From Nostoc sp. S4 (GTDB lineage: Bacteria; Cyanobacteriota; Cyanobacteriia; Cyanobacteriales; Nostocaceae), in contig JAQYWR010000023.1 in assembly GCA_029379225.1 (NCBI GenBank), positions 54,432 to 118,431 on the forward strand: DNA of 64,000 bases. Direction: 5' to 3'. This document shows positions 39,729-48,369 of this stretch, piece after piece (the first letter of the stretch is position 1; the number at the start of each line of letters is the position of its first letter). Under the pieces are notes generated by a model. That model was not told the DNA's origin. It saw only the letters and a program-made list of their open reading frames with translations, and made no database searches. A program made the translations under genes and the position numbers.

Positions 39729-41330
39729 ATGAATTACAATTTTTTCACTAAAAAGAAGACAAATACACCCCAAAATCAACCTATCCCCGGACGAGAAGCA
39801 GAAATGGTTCAGGGACGTTCCGGCGGCTGGATGTTTGATGCTGGTATTTGGAAAATGCTACGCCGTTGTTTATTAGTTGGCACGGCAAAAAGCACTTACT
39901 ACGCTGGCAAACAAGAATTAACTGAAGATTTTGTGACAGTTATCAGACAAGCTGTTGCTGAAAATCCTGGTCGTGTGGCCGAAGAAATTCTCTATGCTAG
40001 CGATGGACGCGCCATCAATAACAGTGCCCCTATTTTGGCTTTAGTTTTGCTGTCTATGGGTGAAGCACCAGAAGCAAAACGAGCTTTTAGTGAAATTTTC
40101 CCCCAAGTTGTCCGCACTGGTAGCCACTTTTATGAATGGCTGAATTACACCAAATCTCTGCGGGGATTTGGCAAGATAGTACGGGAAGCTGGTAAAACTT
40201 GGCTATCGCGGGAAGATGTCAAAGGTTTAGCTTATCAACTCTTGAAATATCAGCAGCGTCAAGGCTTTACTCACCGAGATGCATTGCGGTTATTCCATGT
40301 GAAACCGCCTACAGAAAATCACCGTCAACTATTTGAGTGGGTGGTTAAAGGCTGGGAAGAATTGCCAGCAGATATCCCCTCAGAAGCCTTAGCGCAGATT
40401 TGGTGGTATGAATGGCTTAAGCAAAACCCTACCCAAACTCACCAAGCTATTTTGCAAGGACGCTTAACCCACGAAATGGCTGCACCTGTAGGCAAAATGG
40501 ACAAAGCTGCTTGGCAATTACTATTTCAGGAAATGCCAATAGGTGCAATGCTGCGTAACCTGGGTTCTTTGACCGAACTAGGTGTGTTGCGAACTGACGA
40601 AAGCGCCAACTTGCTACGAGTGGAAGCAGTTCTCAACAACCAAGAACATCTGCGTAAAGGTCGCATACATCCAATTGATGTTTTGAAAGCGCTTAAAACA
40701 TATCAATCTGGTGGTAGATTGGGACGCAGTAAGAAGACTTGGAACCCAGTTCCTCAGATTGTGGACATTTTAGAAAAAGCAGTTGAACTGTCTTTTGATG
40801 TTGTGCAACCCACAGGTAAAGTGTTTATGCACGCCATAGACGTTTCTGGTTCTATGGGTAGCTTGGTTGCAGATATGGGACTGAGTTGTTGTGAAATTGC
40901 CACCACAATGGCACTAGTAACAGCAAAAGCAGAGAAAAACTACATGATTCGCGGCTTTGCTACAGAATTCCGGGAATTGAAGATTACTGCCAAAGATAGT
41001 TTTAGTTCTGCGGTTAGCAAAGCTAGCAACCAAAACTTCGGTGGAACCGATGCATCTGTGGCTTACGACTGGATGATTAAAAATAAGTTCAAGGCAGATG
41101 TTGTCTGCTTTTGGACTGACTCGGAAAGCTGGGCTGGTTATAAGCATCCAAGTCAAGCGCTGAAAGAGTACCGCAAAAAGGTAAATCCTAAGGTTAAGGC
41201 AGTGTATGTCACCCTGACACCTTACCAAATTACTTTGGTAGATCCTGAAGATTCGCTGTCTTGGGATTTAGCAGGATTCGATCCGGGTACGCCTCGGATT
41301 ATCCAAATGCTGGCCACGGATGAGTTATAA
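39729..41330 (+). CDS. rsr: Ro60 orthologue Rsr (TROVE domain + vWA)
   Basis: 533 residues. Ro60 proteins form a ring of helical repeats (TROVE) that holds misfolded RNA ends and binds Y RNAs on its outer face; in Deinococcus, Rsr works with exoribonucleases in RNA decay and rRNA maturation. TROVE spans about 25-350 (for example LRRCLLVGTAKSTYYAGKQEL and the SLRGFGK region). The C-terminal vWA/MIDAS domain has DVSGS (Asp371), Thr440 in GGTDAS and WTDSES, so the metal site looks intact. GGGAG 8 bases before the ATG is the ribosome site. The gene is bracketed by three tRNA-like RNAs. No nuclease or RtcB ligase gene adjoins it. Confidence 0.95.
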   Translation: MNYNFFTKKKTNTPQNQPIPGREAEMVQGRSGGWMFDAGIWKMLRRCLLVGTAKSTYYAGKQELTEDFVTVIRQAVAENPGRVAEEILYASDGRAINNSAPILALVLLSMGEAPEAKRAFSEIFPQVVRTGSHFYEWLNYTKSLRGFGKIVREAGKTWLSREDVKGLAYQLLKYQQRQGFTHRDALRLFHVKPPTENHRQLFEWVVKGWEELPADIPSEALAQIWWYEWLKQNPTQTHQAILQGRLTHEMAAPVGKMDKAAWQLLFQEMPIGAMLRNLGSLTELGVLRTDESANLLRVEAVLNNQEHLRKGRIHPIDVLKALKTYQSGGRLGRSKKTWNPVPQIVDILEKAVELSFDVVQPTGKVFMHAIDVSGSMGSLVADMGLSCCEIATTMALVTAKAEKNYMIRGFATEFRELKITAKDSFSSAVSKASNQNFGGTDASVAYDWMIKNKFKADVVCFWTDSESWAGYKHPSQALKEYRKKVNPKVKAVYVTLTPYQITLVDPEDSLSWDLAGFDPGTPRIIQMLATDEL

Positions 41331-41339
41331 AAATTGGTG

Positions 41340-41367
41340 AAGGATAAGGATAGAAAGCTTTATCCTT
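41340..41367 (+). terminator. hairpin after rsr
   Basis: AAGGATAA pairs with TTATCCTT around a 12-nt loop. No poly-T tract follows, so it may be a processing or attenuation hairpin between rsr and the third Y RNA rather than a full terminator. Confidence 0.5.
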
Positions 41368-41378
41368 CATAACTTCAT

Positions 41379-41485
41379 GGCGGGTTACCCTTGTTCGCAA
41401 CTTGCCCTTTGGGACGAAGAATTTAGGGTTATCGGATACATCTCCACCATTTTGGGGATTAGCGGGTTCAATTCCCGCATCCGCC
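41379..41485 (+). ncRNA. Y RNA-like tRNA mimic, copy 3 (divergent, no D-arm)
   Basis: Acceptor GGCGGGT pairs with ATCCGCC (one wobble) and the T-arm is GCGGG-TTCAATT-CCCGC. Directly after the acceptor comes the inserted stem CCCT...AGGG with GTTC/GAA pairs, an inner CCC-TTT-GGG hairpin, and the shared GGGTTATCGG. A new stem ATCTCC-ACCATTTT-GGGGAT then takes the place between insert and T-arm. The D-arm seen in copies 1 and 2 is absent. It lies 48 bases after the rsr stop, past a hairpin. Confidence 0.65.
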
Positions 41486-41540
41486 TTTGTTTTTGATTTT
41501 TACTTTAGCGAATTTTCATCCAAAATTGAAAATTGTTTGA

Positions 41541-42758
41541 CTAAGCACTTCTTAAGGCTACAATGGGGTCGAGTTTTGCGGCGCGACGTGCAGGAACAAC
41601 ACCAAAGAATAAACCGATACCGCCAGAAACACCAACTGCCATAGTAATTGCCACGGGAGAAATTCCTGCGTTTAAAGGTGTTAAAGATGCTACTAACAGA
41701 ATGCCACTAACACCGACGGCAGTCCCAACTAAACCGCCGGCGGCAGAAACTATTATTGCTTCGATGATGAACTGTAGCAAAATATCTTGCTCTGTTGCAC
41801 CGATCGCTTTTCTTAATCCGATTTCTTGGGTGCGTTCGGTGACGGAGACTAACATAATATTCATAATCCCAATGCCGCCGACAAACAAGGATATGGCGGC
41901 GATCGCTGCTAACATAATTGTCAATGCACCCGTAATTTGACCGACAGTTTGCAAAGCATCTTTCTGGGTGCGAAGCGTAAAGTCATCTTCACCATTAATT
42001 TTGTGGCGTAGACGCAGCAAATTAGTAATTTGAAACTCTGCTGCATCGACGCTATCAGAATCACGAGCGGCAGCGACGAGGTAATCTAAGGCAATACCGT
42101 AGGGAGAATTCTTTCCCACAAGGCGGTTTGCTGAGGTTGTAATCGGTATTAAAGCAGCCTCATCATAATCTGCTCCGACGCTGGAACCTTTGGCTGTTAA
42201 TGTCCCAATCACTTGAAAGCTAGTATTACCAATTCGCAATTGCTGACCGATGGCGTTACTATTACCAAATAGTTTTTCTGCTAAGTCTGCACCTAAGACA
42301 ACAACTTGGTTGCTTCGCTTGATGTCTACTTCACTAAAAAATCTGCCTTTATCAGTTTCAAAATCGCGCACCGATAGAAAGCTGGGAGTTGTGCCAATGA
42401 TGTTAACATCAGTGTTTCTATTCCGGTAAGTAATTACTTGTCTTGTATTTAACTCTGGTGCAACTCCTATTACTGTTGGCACCTGAGAAGCGATCGCATC
42501 GGCATCTTGCAACACTAAAGTTTTTGGTACTTCAAAGGAAATGCGTTGAGTTTCTTGATTTCCGGGAATTACAAACAGCACATTTGGCCCTAGTGATTCC
42601 AACTGCTTATTAACAAACTTTTGCCCACCTTCACCAATACCAATCATGGCAATCACTGAGGCATTGCCAATAACTATACCCAACATGGTGAGGGCGCTAC
42701 GCAACTTATTTGATAACAGGGTTTTTCCCGCCATCTGCACACTTTCTAAAAAATTCAT
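41541..42758 (-). CDS. ABC transporter permease, MacB/FtsX type
   Basis: 405 residues. An N-terminal helix (about 18-43, SALTMLGIVIGNASVIAMIGIGEG) is followed by a periplasmic MacB core domain and three C-terminal helices (about 275-395), with NIMLVSVTERTQEIGLRKAIGA before the second. This is the permease of a mechanotransmission exporter, without the ATPase domain that MacB itself carries. It follows the adaptor gene with 11 bases between them. No ATPase gene is present on either side, so a separate ATPase must be encoded elsewhere. Related cyanobacterial DevBCA exporters move envelope glycolipids; the cargo here is unknown. Confidence 0.9.
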   Translation of the reverse strand: MNFLESVQMAGKTLLSNKLRSALTMLGIVIGNASVIAMIGIGEGGQKFVNKQLESLGPNVLFVIPGNQETQRISFEVPKTLVLQDADAIASQVPTVIGVAPELNTRQVITYRNRNTDVNIIGTTPSFLSVRDFETDKGRFFSEVDIKRSNQVVVLGADLAEKLFGNSNAIGQQLRIGNTSFQVIGTLTAKGSSVGADYDEAALIPITTSANRLVGKNSPYGIALDYLVAAARDSDSVDAAEFQITNLLRLRHKINGEDDFTLRTQKDALQTVGQITGALTIMLAAIAAISLFVGGIGIMNIMLVSVTERTQEIGLRKAIGATEQDILLQFIIEAIIVSAAGGLVGTAVGVSGILLVASLTPLNAGISPVAITMAVGVSGGIGLFFGVVPARRAAKLDPIVALRSA

Positions 42759-42769
42759 GTCTATAATAA

Positions 42770-44239
42770 TTACGAATTCTTCTGTTCTTTAGCTTTTTCG
42801 ATTTTGTAATCTTTGGGCGGGTTAACAAAAATGCGATCGCCTTCTTTAACTCCCTCTAAAACTTGAGTTTGGTCTTTGATTTGCGCCCCAACTGTGACTT
42901 CGCGGAATTGGGGTTTATTATCTGCATCTGGTACAAGTACGCCAGTTCTACCTTTTTCGGTGACGATTGAGACTGTTGGTAATACTAAGGCATTATTAAC
43001 GCGATCGCCCAAAAAAGTCAGATCTACATTTAACCCAGAACGCAGTTTATCTGTGCCAGTATCCAAAGCAACTCGTACTTGGAAGGATGTCACACCTTGT
43101 TCTACCACTGCTTCCGGAGCAATCAAGCGTACATGACCTTTAAAAACTCGATCTGGATAAGCATCAGCGACAATTTCCACTTGCTGTCCCGGTTTGATTC
43201 TGCCAAGATCGGCTTCAGGAACTTGAGCTAATATTTCTAAACCGCGTGCTACGGCGACAATTGAACTGGAAGTTGCCGATGCACTAGTCGAAGCAGAAGT
43301 TGTGGGTGTGACAAAAGCGCCAGGATCGGCATACTTTTGGGTGACAATTCCCGAAAGGGGAGCGCGAATAATCGTATCTTCCAACTGCACTTGTACACCC
43401 TTCAACTGAGCCTCGGCGGCGGCGACAGATGCTTGGCGCGCAGCGATTTCTTCACTACGGGTGCCATCTTCCAACAGTACTAATGCTGCGCGTGCTTCAT
43501 TGACAGCTGCTTGACGCCCAGCGATTTCTTCACTACGACTGCCACTTTGGACTAAGGAAAATCGTTTTTTTGCTTCTTCTAAACTGGCTTTAGCACTTTT
43601 ATCTTCGCTGATGGCTTGATCGAGTAATTGTTTGTTCTCTGCGCCCTGTTGATATAAATATTGATAACGCTTTACTTGTTGAGCAGTATAATTCACCTTT
43701 GCTTGAGCTGCGTCCACTTGGGCTTGAGCTTGGGCAATTTCTTGGGGACGATTACCCGTACGAGCTTGGGTTAGCTGCGCTTGAGCTTGGGCTAATCGCG
43801 CCTTAGCTTGGGCAATTTCTTGAGGACGACTACCAGCAAGGGCTTCGGCTAACTGTGCTTGACTTTGAGCTAAGTTAGCAAGATACTGGCTCTTTTGTGC
43901 TTCAATACTGGCACTATCCATGCGGGCGAGAATTTGCCCTTTTTGAATGCGATCGCCTTGTTGGACATATAATTGCGACAGCACACCAGGATTTTTGGGA
44001 CTAATATTCACGCTCTGCACTGGTACGACTTTCCCACTAGCCGTAATCCGCAATGTAACATTTTGTGCTGCAACTGCAACAGTTAAGCGATCGATGTCTT
44101 GTTTATTTGTGCCTTGATTTATCAGAGTATAGTTTGCGACTGTACCAACAATTAAGGCTCCCCCTGCCATCAGCCCAATCAGCCAGCGTAATGGATACTT
44201 TACTTTGCCAATAACTGGAATTTCTATGTGCGTAGCCAT
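42770..44239 (-). CDS. periplasmic adaptor protein (HlyD/MacA family)
   Basis: 489 residues. One N-terminal transmembrane helix (about 14-35) is followed by a split lipoyl domain (VSPKNPGVLSQLYVQQGDRIQKGQILARMD and APLSGIVTQKYADPGAFV). A long coiled coil contains internal repeats (AQAQLTQARTGNRPQEIAQ and SRSEEIAGRQAAVNEAR) and reaches toward an outer-membrane duct. Beta-barrel and membrane-proximal domains follow. A Ser/Thr/Ala-rich loop (TTSASTSASATSSS) is unusual but typical of cyanobacterial members. It is the first gene of the two-gene unit with the permease. Confidence 0.92.
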   Translation of the reverse strand: MATHIEIPVIGKVKYPLRWLIGLMAGGALIVGTVANYTLINQGTNKQDIDRLTVAVAAQNVTLRITASGKVVPVQSVNISPKNPGVLSQLYVQQGDRIQKGQILARMDSASIEAQKSQYLANLAQSQAQLAEALAGSRPQEIAQAKARLAQAQAQLTQARTGNRPQEIAQAQAQVDAAQAKVNYTAQQVKRYQYLYQQGAENKQLLDQAISEDKSAKASLEEAKKRFSLVQSGSRSEEIAGRQAAVNEARAALVLLEDGTRSEEIAARQASVAAAEAQLKGVQVQLEDTIIRAPLSGIVTQKYADPGAFVTPTTSASTSASATSSSIVAVARGLEILAQVPEADLGRIKPGQQVEIVADAYPDRVFKGHVRLIAPEAVVEQGVTSFQVRVALDTGTDKLRSGLNVDLTFLGDRVNNALVLPTVSIVTEKGRTGVLVPDADNKPQFREVTVGAQIKDQTQVLEGVKEGDRIFVNPPKDYKIEKAKEQKNS

Positions 44240-44623
44240 ATTATAGAAGCCTGTAAATATTTTTATATAAGAGTAGCCTTTAGTTAGAGGATAAGTAGAG
44301 AATACGGAGTTTTTATTTTGAGGTTAAATCTTTATCTCACAACTAGACGCATAATTAGCTTCATAATGTCTTAATCTTACTTCATACTAGGCATTAGTAT
44401 ATCTGTATGCCTTCACCTAAATGGGTGACTTTACCGATTGATATCGCTGCGTCGAATTAAAAATCCTAACAATAAGTAAAGTAAAAAGTATGTTACACGT
44501 AAATAAGTAACCTTGATTTGAAGAAGACACGGAGACACGGGGACAGCCCATGTCTAAAGCCAGGGGATTCTAGTGTTTACGAAAACTGTGATTTTTGGTA
44601 TTGATGTGGAAACTAGGATAAAT
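44240..44623. other. intergenic region upstream of the adaptor gene
   Basis: No gene seen. It contains a fragment of the intergenic repeat GACACGGAGACACGGGGACA near 44527-44546 and AT-rich promoter-like sequence near 44450-44510. Confidence 0.4.
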
Positions 44624-45118
44624 CTATTTGATAAAAGGAAAAAGGTCAAACTCTTGACGAATTTCTAATAGCGAACGGTCTAACATTGGTTCTAAGTTAA
44701 GAAATGGGAGGAAAGTTTTATGGTTACGAGTTTTAAGCCACATTGAAATAAACTCTGGCACTAATCGTAATGATTGAGAAAATATGGAACTGTACAAGCG
44801 AATCACACCATAACGCTTGAGCAAGTCTTCATACATCACATCTACAGATGGATTCTGGCGCTCACGCAACCAATCTCTAAATTTGAAGTCACTCGTCCAA
44901 AATGTTAGCGGCAAAATCTTAAGTTCGTCGTACATATTTGTCTCACAGCCATAAATGACATGACTAATATCATGAGCAAGCAAAATTTTGGCAAAATCCT
45001 CTGGCTGAGTACTGGGATGAGTGAGATTCAAATTGCGGGCGTAGTATTCCTCTAATCCTTGACGTAAAGTTTGAGTACTATTTTTGTTGGTATATTGGGG
45101 TCGAGTTCGCAAAGACAT
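44624..45118 (-). CDS. Coq4-like protein (HDxxH-x11-E motif)
   Basis: 164 residues from the ATG at 45118. LLAHDISHVIYGCETNMYDE contains His49-Asp50-x-x-His53, then 11 residues, then Glu65. This is the zinc/substrate motif of Coq4, a protein needed for ubiquinone synthesis (C1 decarboxylation/hydroxylation in recent work on the eukaryotic protein). The rest is helical, as expected. Cyanobacteria make plastoquinone, not ubiquinone, so the role is probably different. A start 60 bases upstream is possible but would translate through the palindrome at 45134-45160. It diverges from a TetR gene, the usual layout for a repressor and its target. Confidence 0.7.
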   Translation of the reverse strand: MSLRTRPQYTNKNSTQTLRQGLEEYYARNLNLTHPSTQPEDFAKILLAHDISHVIYGCETNMYDELKILPLTFWTSDFKFRDWLRERQNPSVDVMYEDLLKRYGVIRLYSSIFSQSLRLVPEFISMWLKTRNHKTFLPFLNLEPMLDRSLLEIRQEFDLFPFIK

Positions 45119-45133
45119 AGGTCTGTGAATAAT

Positions 45134-45160
45134 ATTATCGATACTATCAGTATCGATAAT
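45134..45160. promoter_or_regulatory. perfect palindrome, probable TetR operator
   Basis: Arms ATTATCGATAC and GTATCGATAAT flank TATCA: 11 of 11 bases match across a 5-bp centre. It lies between two divergent genes, one of which encodes a TetR-type repressor. TetR-family operators are typically palindromes of this size. Confidence 0.85.
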
Positions 45161-45228
45161 CTCAAACAGAAATGTCAATCATATTTATGGTTTGTTTGAG
45201 AGAAAAATTAATATGAAGTTTTTGTTAC

Positions 45229-45840
45229 ATGAGTGAATCGGCTAAAAAGCGTCCTGGAAGACCCCGCAGTATTGAGTCCGATCGAGCAATTCTCCAAGCG
45301 ACAATTGATTTACTGATAGAGGTTGGTTTTACTCACATGAGTATTGATGCGATCGCTGCCCGTGCTGGAGTAGGCAAATCCACGATTTATCGAAGATATA
45401 GTTCCAAAGAAGAGTTGATTGCAGACGCTATTGAAAGTCTCAGAGAAGAACTTGTAATACCTGATACAGGTAGTTTCTGGGGTGATATCGATTCTCTAAT
45501 CGAGAGTGCCGCACAACTGACACTCAACCCTTTAGGAAAACAGACTGTTGCCATGATTATTAGCACTGCCTTAACCAATCCTCAGTTCGCTCAAATGTAT
45601 TGGCGGAAATACCTACAACCTCGACGGCAAGCTTTTGCGATCGTCTTAGAACGCGGCAAACAGCGAGGAGAACTCCAAGCAGATGCCAATTCCGATTTAT
45701 TCTTTGACACAATAAGCAGTATCATGCTTTATGCATCAGTCTTTCCACCTAATGCCGAATCATGGGGTACTTATGTTCGCCGTGTTCTAGATTTTCTATT
45801 CAGAGATAAGATGCCTAATGGTCTGACCAATTCAGGATAA
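45229..45840 (+). CDS. TetR/AcrR family transcriptional regulator
   Basis: 203 residues. The N-terminal HTH at about 15-62 reads RAILQATIDLLIEVGFTHMS and AARAGVGKSTIYRRY. The ligand domain (about 80-195) is of the TetR_C_11-like type (IISTALTNPQFAQMYWRKY). It is preceded by a palindrome 70-95 bases upstream and diverges from the Coq4-like gene, so it probably represses both itself and that gene. The ligand is unknown. A permease gene follows 54 bases downstream and may be part of the regulon. Confidence 0.92.
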   Translation: MSESAKKRPGRPRSIESDRAILQATIDLLIEVGFTHMSIDAIAARAGVGKSTIYRRYSSKEELIADAIESLREELVIPDTGSFWGDIDSLIESAAQLTLNPLGKQTVAMIISTALTNPQFAQMYWRKYLQPRRQAFAIVLERGKQRGELQADANSDLFFDTISSIMLYASVFPPNAESWGTYVRRVLDFLFRDKMPNGLTNSG

Positions 45841-45893
45841 TCTAAGAGAAAATTTAAAATAGACGTATTTAAGGTTACTAAGTATAACGATTA

Positions 45894-46970
45894 ATGACGA
45901 ATCTCACAGATAAAGACAATGGGTGGTCGCAGTTAACTCATGGCGCACCGTTAGCAGTCATACTAGCAGTCGCGCTATATATTCTTTACCGACTATTATC
46001 GGTATTAGAACTTTTAGTGATTGCAGCATTGATTGCTTTGATTTTACGCACGCTGTTACGATTGTTGCAAAAGTTTGTGAAATCGCAGAAGATAGCTGTT
46101 TTACTCTTAGTTGGATTAATTATCGGATTTTTTATAGTACTAATTACAGTAGTAGTTCCGAGTGTAACATCCGAGTCACAGAAATTACTAACCACATTGC
46201 CAACCTACCTGAATAGATTGACAACAGATGTTGAACAGCTACGGATGAGATTTACTTTTATTCCTGATATCTCTCAAGCTCTAATACAATTACGAAACTT
46301 AACTAATCAGTTATTAAGGGGAGTACCAGTTTTCTTGAGTCAAGCTTTCGGCTTCACCTTGGAATTTGCTGCAACGTTAATTTTAGCGCTTTACATGGCT
46401 TACGATCCGAATTCATTAGTGAATGGAATTTTAAGATTAGTACCAAGGCGACATCACAAACGGTTTCAACGAATCCTTAAGGCTTGTAAGACAAGATTGC
46501 AGGGTTGGATTTTTGGCACAGGGATAGCAATGATATTTCTGGGTGTTGGAGTAACGTTTGGACTTTTGATTTTAGGAATTCCCTCAGCTCTGCCATTCGG
46601 GATTATTGCAGGTTTATTTGAAATAATTCCTTACGTTGGTTCGATTATTGGAGCTTTTTTACCAGCATTAATAGCCCTAAGTATCTCACCAATCAAACTA
46701 CTATTTGTGCTGATACTATTCTTAGTAATGAATCAAATAGATGCACACATTGTCCAGCCATTAGTAATGGGTAAGCAAGTTAATATTCATCCGGTGATGG
46801 TAATTGTGGCATTTTTGGTGATGGGTAAGCTATTCGGATTTATTGGTATAGTGCTTGCAGTGCCAGCAGCAGCAGTGTTCATTACGCTCATTGACGAGTT
46901 TACAGTTGAAGAACCTGCTTTAGAGAAAGTAGCAATCGAAAGTAAAACAGATATCCAATCGAACGACTAA
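45894..46970 (+). CDS. AI-2E family transporter (PerM/TqsA-like)
   Basis: 358 residues with about eight transmembrane helices in the family pattern: two N-terminal helix pairs, a soluble segment (SESQKLLTTLPTYLNRL), then more helices with FEIIPYVGSIIGAFLP and MNQIDAHIVQPLVMGKQVNIHPV, which are strong signatures. Members export autoinducer-2 or act as Na+/H+ antiporters; the substrate cannot be told from sequence. It starts 54 bases after the TetR gene on the same strand. Confidence 0.9.
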   Translation: MTNLTDKDNGWSQLTHGAPLAVILAVALYILYRLLSVLELLVIAALIALILRTLLRLLQKFVKSQKIAVLLLVGLIIGFFIVLITVVVPSVTSESQKLLTTLPTYLNRLTTDVEQLRMRFTFIPDISQALIQLRNLTNQLLRGVPVFLSQAFGFTLEFAATLILALYMAYDPNSLVNGILRLVPRRHHKRFQRILKACKTRLQGWIFGTGIAMIFLGVGVTFGLLILGIPSALPFGIIAGLFEIIPYVGSIIGAFLPALIALSISPIKLLFVLILFLVMNQIDAHIVQPLVMGKQVNIHPVMVIVAFLVMGKLFGFIGIVLAVPAAAVFITLIDEFTVEEPALEKVAIESKTDIQSND

Positions 46971-47269
46971 ATGAGCAATTCTCCAACACTTCTCTAGGGA
47001 TAAGCTATAAAACATCTAATTTGCATGTTAAGGCTGATAGGGAGATAAGGAGATGGGGAGAGGAATTGAGCAATTAAGTAATAATCCAAAATATGCAAGT
47101 TAAATGTGAAACAGCTTATCAAAATAATAAAAGTGTCACAAGGCTTCTATCACCATAAATTATCAGAAGTTTTTAAATGAGACCGATCTGATGTCTAGCA
47201 AATCACTTTTAATAGATTAATAATAGTTAAATAAAGATATTAAATAAAAAATAATCGTCAGATTGCAAA

Positions 47270-48235
47270 TCATAATTTTATCTTATTAGATAAAATTGAT
47301 TTAGGTAGCATTCCATGCACACCTTTATGAGGACTATTGACAACTTGAGTAATGTGAAAATTCACAGCTAAACTACACAATACATAAGCATCTTCTGGTG
47401 ATAAATTTGTGAAGCGTTCCAGAAAATCAATCATATTTTTTAAAGCCAGTTCTAAGGCTTCATCTAAGGTTTGAGCAAAACCCATTGTGATAATATCAGT
47501 TGGAGTTTCTGCTATTGGTGTTGTCAGTTGTAAATCTTTGCGAAGTTTGAGCTTAATTCTACCGTTCATGGAAGTTTCAATGGCGGTAACATTGACTTCC
47601 CCATCTCCCTGTGCAGAATGTCCATCACCAATAGAAAATAACCCACCTGGGACAAAAATCGGCAAAAACAAACGAGAACCTGCTTGGAGTTCGCGGTTGT
47701 CGATATTACCGCCATAACAACCTGGTGGGACGGAAGTTCGAGATGTTTCTGGGGTAGCAACACCAAGAATTCCAAAAAACGGTTTCAGAGGAATTTTGAT
47801 CCCAGCACCCGGTGGAAATTCTGCAATATTGTTTGCTAAATCCAGAGGAATAAATCTTAAAGCAGGTTGAGAAAACTGATGTGGTAAAGCTCCCCAACCT
47901 GTACGAATTGCATTGAAGCCTACAGGTAAACGAGGTGCGATCGCCTCTAATTTTACTTCTAAAACATCTCCTGGTTGGGCATCCTGCACGTAAATCGGCC
48001 CTGTGAGTAAATGCGGCCCCCCAGCAATTTTGCGTTCTGGTAAAAGATTTTGGCAAATGTCGAGAAATTCTGGTGTGAGAAACTCTGGTGGTGCTTTCTC
48101 ATAAACGTAGTAACCAGTATAAGTTTCTACGTCAACTGTATCACCAGAATCAATAGTGAGTGCTGGGTTTAAGGAATTGGAGAAACCACCCAAATGCACG
48201 CTTTCCTTGGTAGCTTTTAAAATATGGTGAGCCAT
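47270..48235 (-). CDS. acetamidase/formamidase family protein
   Basis: 321 residues. These enzymes hydrolyse short amides to ammonia and the acid. Family features are HLGGFSNSL near the start, TGPIYVQDAQPGDVLEV, the FFGILGVATP segment, GGNIDNRELQAGSRLFLPIFVPGGLFSIGDGHSAQGDGE and the C-terminal DAYVLCSLAVNFHITQVVN. The catalytic fold is complete. It stands alone, with 300 bp on its 3' side and 135 bp on its 5' side. In a nitrogen-controlled cyanobacterium it would supply ammonia from amides. Confidence 0.92.
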   Translation of the reverse strand: MAHHILKATKESVHLGGFSNSLNPALTIDSGDTVDVETYTGYYVYEKAPPEFLTPEFLDICQNLLPERKIAGGPHLLTGPIYVQDAQPGDVLEVKLEAIAPRLPVGFNAIRTGWGALPHQFSQPALRFIPLDLANNIAEFPPGAGIKIPLKPFFGILGVATPETSRTSVPPGCYGGNIDNRELQAGSRLFLPIFVPGGLFSIGDGHSAQGDGEVNVTAIETSMNGRIKLKLRKDLQLTTPIAETPTDIITMGFAQTLDEALELALKNMIDFLERFTNLSPEDAYVLCSLAVNFHITQVVNSPHKGVHGMLPKSILSNKIKL

Positions 48236-48369
48236 CGCTCTGTTCTAAATATTATTTATCAAAATTTTGATCATAAATGAATTGGCTGTAAGGGCATACA
48301 CCTGTACGCCCCTACGTGTGTATCTGTAACAGGTATTTCCTCAAATGGTTTTACTTTTGCCTTCTTCTA

